A stretch of DNA of 64,000 bases. Source: Selenomonas timonae (lineage in GTDB: Bacteria > Bacillota > Negativicutes > Selenomonadales > Selenomonadaceae). The DNA lies in contig NZ_CP060204.1 of the NCBI RefSeq assembly GCF_014250475.1, positions 620,001 through 684,000 of the forward strand, written 5' to 3'. How positions within the stretch are numbered: position 1 is the first letter of the stretch; every line of letters begins with the position of its first letter. The notes under the pieces are model-generated. The model ran no database searches. It saw only the letters and a list, made by a program, of their open reading frames with translations, and was not told the origin of the DNA. Shown here piece after piece: positions 59,179 through 64,000 of this stretch. Made by a program: the position numbers and the translations under genes.

Positions 59179-60285
59179 ATGCTGGAAGATCTGAAACCGA
59201 TACTGAATGATCTGGGCGAAAAGCTCGATCAGATGCGCATCTCTCTGGAGATCCCCGCGAAGGAGGAGAAGATCGCCGAGCTCGAGTACAAGATGAGCGA
59301 GCCGTCCTTCTGGGACGATGCGGCGGCGGCGCAAAAGCTGAACCAGGAGCTCGCCGCGCTCAAGGGCGGCGTCGATACCTACGAGGAGCTCAAGGCAAAA
59401 TACGAGGATGCCGAGACGCTCTACGAGATGGGCATCGAGGAGAACGATCCTACGATGGAGGGTGACATTCGCGCGGAGCTGACCCTCATTGCCGAGGGGC
59501 TTGAGACACTCCAGCTTGAGGTGCTGCTCTCGGGCGACTACGACGCAAACGACGCCATCCTCACGCTCCATGCGGGCGCGGGCGGCACGGAGGCACAGGA
59601 CTGGACGCAGATGCTCCTTAGGATGTACGGGCGCTGGGCAGAGCGGCACGGCTTTACCGTCGAGACCGCCGACCTGCAGCCGGGCGATGAGGCGGGCGTG
59701 AAGTCTGCAACCCTCTTTATCAAGGGACACAATGCCTACGGCTTTTTGAAATCCGAGAAGGGCGTGCATCGCCTCGTGCGCATCTCTCCGTTTGACTCGC
59801 AGGCGCGGCGCCACACCTCGTTCTCTGCGTGCGATGTGATGCCCGAGATTGACGATGCTGTGGAAGTCCCGATCAATATGGACGATGTGCGCGTCGACTA
59901 TTTCCGTGCGAGCGGCGCGGGCGGACAGCACATCAACAAGACCTCGTCTGCCGTTCGCATGACGCACGAGCCGACGGGCATCGTCGTGCAGTGTCAGAAC
60001 GAGCGCTCGCAGCTGCAGAACAAGGAGCAGTGCCTCAAAATGCTCCGTGCAAAGCTCTTTGAGCTCGAGCAGGAGAAGAAGGAAGAGGAGATTGCCAAAC
60101 TCGAGGGCGTACAGCAGAAGATCGAGTGGGGCAGCCAGATCCGCTCCTATGTATTCCAGCCATATACGATGGTGAAGGACGTGCGTACGAACGCCGAGAC
60201 GGGCAATGTGCAGGCGGTCATGGACGGGGAGATCGATCCCTTTATCCGTGCGTATCTAAACGCAAAGGCGAATCACGAATTCTAA
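59179..60285 (+). CDS. prfB: Peptide chain release factor 2, no programmed frameshift
   Basis: 368 residues from ATG 59179, behind AAGGAA. Domains: helical N-terminus, the tripeptide anticodon SPF (VRISPFDSQARRHTSF) for UGA and UAA, and the catalytic GGQ in GAGGQHINKTSSAVRMTHEP. The usual programmed +1 shift near codon 25 is absent: RISLEIPAKEEKIAELE reads straight through with no in-frame UGA. Next gene begins 10 bp on. Confidence 0.95.
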   Translation: MLEDLKPILNDLGEKLDQMRISLEIPAKEEKIAELEYKMSEPSFWDDAAAAQKLNQELAALKGGVDTYEELKAKYEDAETLYEMGIEENDPTMEGDIRAELTLIAEGLETLQLEVLLSGDYDANDAILTLHAGAGGTEAQDWTQMLLRMYGRWAERHGFTVETADLQPGDEAGVKSATLFIKGHNAYGFLKSEKGVHRLVRISPFDSQARRHTSFSACDVMPEIDDAVEVPINMDDVRVDYFRASGAGGQHINKTSSAVRMTHEPTGIVVQCQNERSQLQNKEQCLKMLRAKLFELEQEKKEEEIAKLEGVQQKIEWGSQIRSYVFQPYTMVKDVRTNAETGNVQAVMDGEIDPFIRAYLNAKANHEF

Positions 60286-60295
60286 GGAGAATCCC

Positions 60296-60970
60296 ATGTG
60301 GAAAGCATCAGCCGTCGTCCTTGCCATCGTTGTTGCCGTCGCTGCGGGCATCTTTGCGCTTCCCACTGTGGTCACGCATATGATTACGGACGCCTTGCGT
60401 GACCGCACGAGCGCGGAGGATGTGCAGATCTCGATCACGGACAGCCCGCGCCTCGTCTTCGGCGAGATCGGTGCACTGGACGGCGTCATCCGACAGGGAC
60501 GCATCGGGAAGGTGTTCGTGCGCGAGCTGACCGTCACGGGCACGAACCTGCGCTTTGACATGAGGCAGCTCCTCTCCGAGCAGCAGCTTGTCCTCACCGC
60601 AGCAGAGAGCGTCGAGATGCGCGGCATCGTCGATGCGGACGCGATTCGCGAGCTCATTACGAATGCAGCGGATAAATTCACCGATGTTGCCGTCACGGTG
60701 CATCCGGGAAGCGTCCTCACAACAGCAAAGACGCGCGCGTTCGGACAGACCTTTGAGGTCACGATTGAGGGAGGCTTCTCCATCGTCAGCGGCGACCTCT
60801 ACTACAAGGCACGCCGTATCTCTGCGCGTGGGATGGGGCTGAATGTGCTGAGTCTCGATGGGCTCTTCCCGGATGTGCTCGTCGCACGAGCTGACACGCT
60901 GCCGTTCGGGCTCGCGTTCCAGACCGTCGAGGAGAAGGACGGCGTGGTTATTCTGACGGCGGGGAAATAA
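60296..60970 (+). CDS. DUF2993 (LmeA-like) exported lipid-binding protein
   Basis: 224 residues. N-terminal membrane anchor or signal (WKASAVVLAIVVAVAAGIFALP), then a predicted beta-rich tubular DUF2993 domain: VQISITDSPRLVFGEIGALDGVIRQGRIGKVFVRELTVTGTNLRFDM through LTAAESVEMRGIVDADAI. LmeA homologs bind phosphoinositide or anionic lipids in mycobacterial envelopes; by analogy this may transfer lipids in the periplasm. Sits between prfB and a DUF5693 protein. ATG follows AAGGAGA. Confidence 0.8.
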   Translation: MWKASAVVLAIVVAVAAGIFALPTVVTHMITDALRDRTSAEDVQISITDSPRLVFGEIGALDGVIRQGRIGKVFVRELTVTGTNLRFDMRQLLSEQQLVLTAAESVEMRGIVDADAIRELITNAADKFTDVAVTVHPGSVLTTAKTRAFGQTFEVTIEGGFSIVSGDLYYKARRISARGMGLNVLSLDGLFPDVLVARADTLPFGLAFQTVEEKDGVVILTAGK

Positions 60971-60980
60971 GGAATCATAC

Positions 60981-63032
60981 ATGAAGAAATTTCACTATCA
61001 TCCGATCCTCTTGGCGGCGATCCTCGTCGGCTTCATCGCGAGCCTCGTGATCGGCATGGAGCGCCACGCTGTAGAGGAGAACTCACGCACGGTGGAGCTC
61101 GCCGTCGACTACGAGGGGCTGCTCGAGCTCGCCGCGCGTGAGGGACTGCCCGCAGAGGATGTGCTTGCCCGCGCCAGGGAAGTGGGCATCACCTCGCTCG
61201 CTGTCTACGAGACGACCTTTGAAAAATTCAACAAAAACGGGAAGGCAAACGCAGTGCAGGGCGCGGATCTCCTTGCCGCCTACCATACGGGAACGCTCAC
61301 CGACCCGCGCTGGCGTGCGCTCGTCGAGGAAGGCAAGATTGTCGGTACGGAGATCTATGTTGTTTCACATGACCCCGTGACCTATGCCGAGCTCAAGGAG
61401 GATCTCTTCCGCCGCTTCGGCGCGGCGCGCGTCACCGTCCACACAGTTGGTGCGGACGAGGTCATCGCCGTCAAGGATCACTACGAAGCATTTGAAAAGC
61501 GCAACATCGGGCTGCCGTCCAATGAGATGCGCGCCGTCAATGCGGCGGGCTTCGACGTGATCGCGCGTCCCTCGAACTACCACGACTGCAGGCCGGACGA
61601 TGTGCGTGCGGTATTTTCACGCATGGACGGGATTGCGGTCTCGGCGATTGTGTTCTCGGGGCAGGAGACCCTCGGTGCACCGAAGGCGCTACAGACGACG
61701 ATCGACGAGATGCGCGCACGCCGTCTCCCCCTCGGTCTCATCGAGGGCGTGACCCAGCTGCAGTTCTACCGCCAGCAGGGCATGGACGAGATCGCGGAGG
61801 GCGTCGGCTACGGCAATGTTGCGCGCCTTTACTCGATCCCGAAGGACGAGCTGAAGAAGCTCAAGATCGCAGATGCCGTCGAGCGCTGGGTGACGACGGA
61901 CGAGGAGCGGAACATCCGCATCAACCTCCTGCGCATCTACGACGAACCCGCGCCGAACATGAGCCTCCTCGAGACAAATATGAAGTACTTCGGAGACACG
62001 CGCGCGGCGCTCGAGTCCCACGGATTCAAGATCGGGCGGGCTGGCATGTTCGCCTCCTATGAACCATCGCGCGTACTGCGCGCCCTCGTCATCATGGGCG
62101 TTGCGGCGGCAGGTGTGCTCTATCTCTCGCTTGTCATTCCTGCGTTCAATCGCCGCAGAAAAGCCGTCCTGCTCTTCTTCGCCGTTTCGGCTCTCATCAC
62201 GATGATGCCGATCCTCATCGGCGCGGGGAGCAAGGTGCGGGTTGTCGCGGCACTTGCGAGTGCAAATCTCTTTCCAACGCTCGCCATCGTTGTGCTTCTC
62301 GATCTCCTGCGTGGTCGGCGCTTCCAGAAGAACGCGCCTACGTGGCGCATCCTCGTCGCAGGTCTTGTGCTGCTCGGTATCACGAGCGCGCTGTCGCTGA
62401 TCGGCGCGTCCTATCTCTCGGGTGCACTCACGGACACGCGCTATCTTCTCGAGTTCGACATCTTCCGTGGGATTAAGCTGACCTTTGTCCTGCCGATGGT
62501 GCTCGTCGCCATTGCCTTCATGCAGCGGTTTGACATCTTTGACGGGCAGTTCGACGCCTCGGCGGGGGTGCTTGGGCAGCTGCGCGAGATCATGGCGACG
62601 CCCGTGCGCGTTGGCTCACTCCTCGGCGGGCTCGTCCTCATCGGGGCGCTCGTCGTGCTCGTCCTGCGCAGCGGGCATACCTCGGGCATGCCTGTGCCCG
62701 GCATCGAGCTGAAGATGCGCGCGGCACTCGAGCAGCTCTTCTACGCGCGCCCCCGCACGAAGGAGTTCCTGATCGGGCACCCTGCGTTCCTGCTCGCGCT
62801 CTATGGTGCGGCGCGCAGGTGGCGGACGTGGATCATCTTCGGACTCGTGCTCGTCGCGACCATCGGACAGGGGTCGATGGTGGAAACCTTTGCGCATATG
62901 CGCACGCCGATCGAGATGTCGCTTGTGCGTGGCATCGGCGGCATCTTCCTCGGTGGTGCAATCGGCGCGGTACTCGTGGCACTTGTCGCCGCATGGAATC
63001 ATCTCTTGGAGCGCGTGAAAAGGGAAGGATAG
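60981..63032 (+). CDS. DUF5693 multi-spanning membrane protein
   Basis: 683 residues. One N-terminal membrane helix, then a roughly 330-residue extracytoplasmic domain (about 40-365) that looks like a TIM-barrel/glycosidase-like fold in family descriptions. Eight or nine membrane segments follow to the C-terminus (from VLRALVIMGVAAAGVLYLSLVIPAF). DUF5693 genes adjoin csaB in Negativicutes and some Firmicutes, as here, which suggests a part in cell-surface polymer attachment. Biochemical role unknown. No catalytic residues can be assigned by eye. Confidence 0.78.
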   Translation: MKKFHYHPILLAAILVGFIASLVIGMERHAVEENSRTVELAVDYEGLLELAAREGLPAEDVLARAREVGITSLAVYETTFEKFNKNGKANAVQGADLLAAYHTGTLTDPRWRALVEEGKIVGTEIYVVSHDPVTYAELKEDLFRRFGAARVTVHTVGADEVIAVKDHYEAFEKRNIGLPSNEMRAVNAAGFDVIARPSNYHDCRPDDVRAVFSRMDGIAVSAIVFSGQETLGAPKALQTTIDEMRARRLPLGLIEGVTQLQFYRQQGMDEIAEGVGYGNVARLYSIPKDELKKLKIADAVERWVTTDEERNIRINLLRIYDEPAPNMSLLETNMKYFGDTRAALESHGFKIGRAGMFASYEPSRVLRALVIMGVAAAGVLYLSLVIPAFNRRRKAVLLFFAVSALITMMPILIGAGSKVRVVAALASANLFPTLAIVVLLDLLRGRRFQKNAPTWRILVAGLVLLGITSALSLIGASYLSGALTDTRYLLEFDIFRGIKLTFVLPMVLVAIAFMQRFDIFDGQFDASAGVLGQLREIMATPVRVGSLLGGLVLIGALVVLVLRSGHTSGMPVPGIELKMRAALEQLFYARPRTKEFLIGHPAFLLALYGAARRWRTWIIFGLVLVATIGQGSMVETFAHMRTPIEMSLVRGIGGIFLGGAIGAVLVALVAAWNHLLERVKREG

Positions 63033-63049
63033 CCTTTTCATGCGTGCTC

Positions 63050-63191
63050 TTCGCGAACGCTTAGTTGCGCAAGCGGTCGTGTGCTCGTCCGCCTAAATAC
63101 CGACGGATTTCAAACGCGCTTCGCTTGAACGGTAGAAATCCGTCGGGGGCGGGTCGCACACTCTGCTCCGCTTGCTCCACTAGGGTTCGCT
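63050..63191 (-). repeat. Repeat family A, copy 5
   Basis: Inverted. Stems GCAAGCGG/CCGCTTGC, GTGTGC/GCACAC and CCGACGGATTTC/GAAATCCGTCGG; the inner stem differs from copy 1 by paired substitutions. It occupies the DUF5693-csaB gap. Confidence 0.92.
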
Positions 63192-63229
63192 CAGAGCATC
63201 GCATCATTTTGTACGGCAATACCGTATAA

Positions 63230-63262
63230 CAAAGCCTTCCCTGCCGCAGCGGGGGAAGCAAT
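63230..63262 (+). repeat. Degenerate fragment resembling repeat family C
   Basis: AAAGCCTTCCCTGCCGC and GGGGGAAGC recall the first hairpin of family C but without the second. Weak. Confidence 0.35.
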
Positions 63263-63300
63263 CATAGGAATGGGAAACGGAACGGAGGGCATTCTACCCG

Positions 63301-64000
63301 ATGAAGCGGATCGTTGTATCGGGGTACTACGGGGCAAAGAACGCAGGCGATGAAGCCATGCTCGCGGCGATGCTCGAGGTACTCGCGGATTTGGACCCGG
63401 AACTTCATATCACCGTCATCACCGCCGACCCTGCTGACACCGAGCGCCGGCACGGCGTGCACGCTGTCGGCTCCTTTGACATGGGCGGCATCCTCGGTGC
63501 ACTGCGCCGCGCCGACCTCCTCATCAGCGGCGGCGGTAGCCTCCTGCAGAACGTCACAAGTCGTCGCAGCCTCTACTACTACATGGGCATTATCCTGCTT
63601 GCCCTCCTCCTCGGGAAAAAGGTCATGCTGTATGCGCAGGGCATTGGCCCTGTCACGGGGCGTTTTGCCTGCCACTGCATGCGCTGGCTCGGCAACCGCG
63701 TCTCGCTCATCACCGTGCGTGACGAGGGTTCGATGGCGGAGCTGCGCCGCCTCGGCATCACGCGCCCGCCGATGGAATGCACGGCGGATCCCGTACTCGG
63801 CATCCATCCCGTCGGCCGTGAGGCGGGGCGCGCCATCCTCAGCAGCTGCGGCGCAGATGGGGCAAAGCCCGTTGTCGGCATCTCCGTGCGCGACTGGCAG
63901 GGCTGGCAGCACTACAAGGAAATCCTCGCCGAGATCAGCGATGCTGTTGTACGCGAACTCGGCGCGCGCGTCATCTTCCTGCCCATGCAGTACCCCGAGG
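63301..64000 (+). CDS. csaB: Polysaccharide pyruvyl transferase CsaB (3' end beyond window)
   Basis: 233 codons visible from ATG 63301, behind GGAGGG, open to the window end. MKRIVVSGYYGAKNAGDEAMLAAMLEVL, LLISGGGSLLQNVTSRRSLYYYMGIILLA and YAQGIGPVTG are typical of CsaB. CsaB adds pyruvate ketals to wall polymers that anchor SLH-domain proteins; in Negativicutes such anchoring ties the outer membrane to the wall, though there cadaverine-modified peptidoglycan is reported as the main ligand. Neighbour DUF5693 supports the assignment. Confidence 0.92.
   Translation, partial: MKRIVVSGYYGAKNAGDEAMLAAMLEVLADLDPELHITVITADPADTERRHGVHAVGSFDMGGILGALRRADLLISGGGSLLQNVTSRRSLYYYMGIILLALLLGKKVMLYAQGIGPVTGRFACHCMRWLGNRVSLITVRDEGSMAELRRLGITRPPMECTADPVLGIHPVGREAGRAILSSCGADGAKPVVGISVRDWQGWQHYKEILAEISDAVVRELGARVIFLPMQYPE

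Noticed and set aside
61361-61376. Additional parS site TGTTTCACATGACCCC inside the DUF5693 gene
   Set aside because: Only the left half matches; the right half has several mismatches, so ParB binding is unlikely.

Overview
The window reads as chromosomal DNA spanning the replication origin of a high-GC member of the Negativicutes, most like Selenomonas. The gene content combines a Firmicutes core with a Gram-negative envelope. On the Firmicutes side are a bipartite origin around dnaA, a jag/khpB gene, yybS-gdpP-rplI-dnaB, DUF1659/DUF2922 small proteins and AAAGGAGG-type ribosome binding sites. On the envelope side are a GmhA-type isomerase and CsaB pyruvyl transferase. Genus assignment is inference from this mix; no rRNA is present. 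Several starts were moved inward from the longest frame to the codon that follows a Shine-Dalgarno sequence.

1-8.8 kb is the origin region. recF, yaaA, dnaN and dnaA run leftward; rpmH, rnpA, yidD, yidC, jag and mnmE run rightward. DnaA boxes lie on both sides of dnaA, and a DnaA-trio-like unwinding element lies between dnaA and dnaN. 8.8-16 kb is accessory: a frameshifted SLC13 transporter, an iron alcohol dehydrogenase, a one-spacer orphan CRISPR with its own promoter, and a membrane fusion protein/ABC exporter operon. 16-28.5 kb holds an Rrf2 regulator, a ComK-like gene, DUF1659/DUF2922 proteins, tRNA-Arg(CCU), a DUF805/zinc-ribbon operon, two tandem paralogous membrane GGDEF proteins, and a phosphohexomutase plus GmhA-type isomerase pair.

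28.5-42.7 kb carries a membrane MutS-like ATPase, then yybS-gdpP-rplI-lonB-dnaB, pfkA, parA-parB and cell-wall genes. Three perfect parS palindromes lie just upstream of parAB, two of them inside lonB. 42.7-54 kb is a complete [NiFe] uptake hydrogenase island: small subunit, large subunit, cytochrome b, hypA, hypB, maturation protease, hypF, hypC, hypD and hypE. It is preceded by a strong promoter driving a putative noncoding RNA. 54-64 kb has an unlisted 54-residue protein, a LysR regulator, an AbrB-PIN toxin-antitoxin pair, secA, prfB, DUF2993, DUF5693 and the start of csaB.

Three families of short non-coding repeats are scattered through the intergenic regions. Family A (about 140 bp, five copies) folds into nested stems that covary between copies. 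Family B (about 165 bp, three full copies and two internally deleted ones) has terminal inverted repeats, and one copy is inserted inside a family A copy. Family C is a double hairpin that can act as a terminator. No transposase is encoded in the window, so A and B look like non-autonomous elements mobilised in trans.
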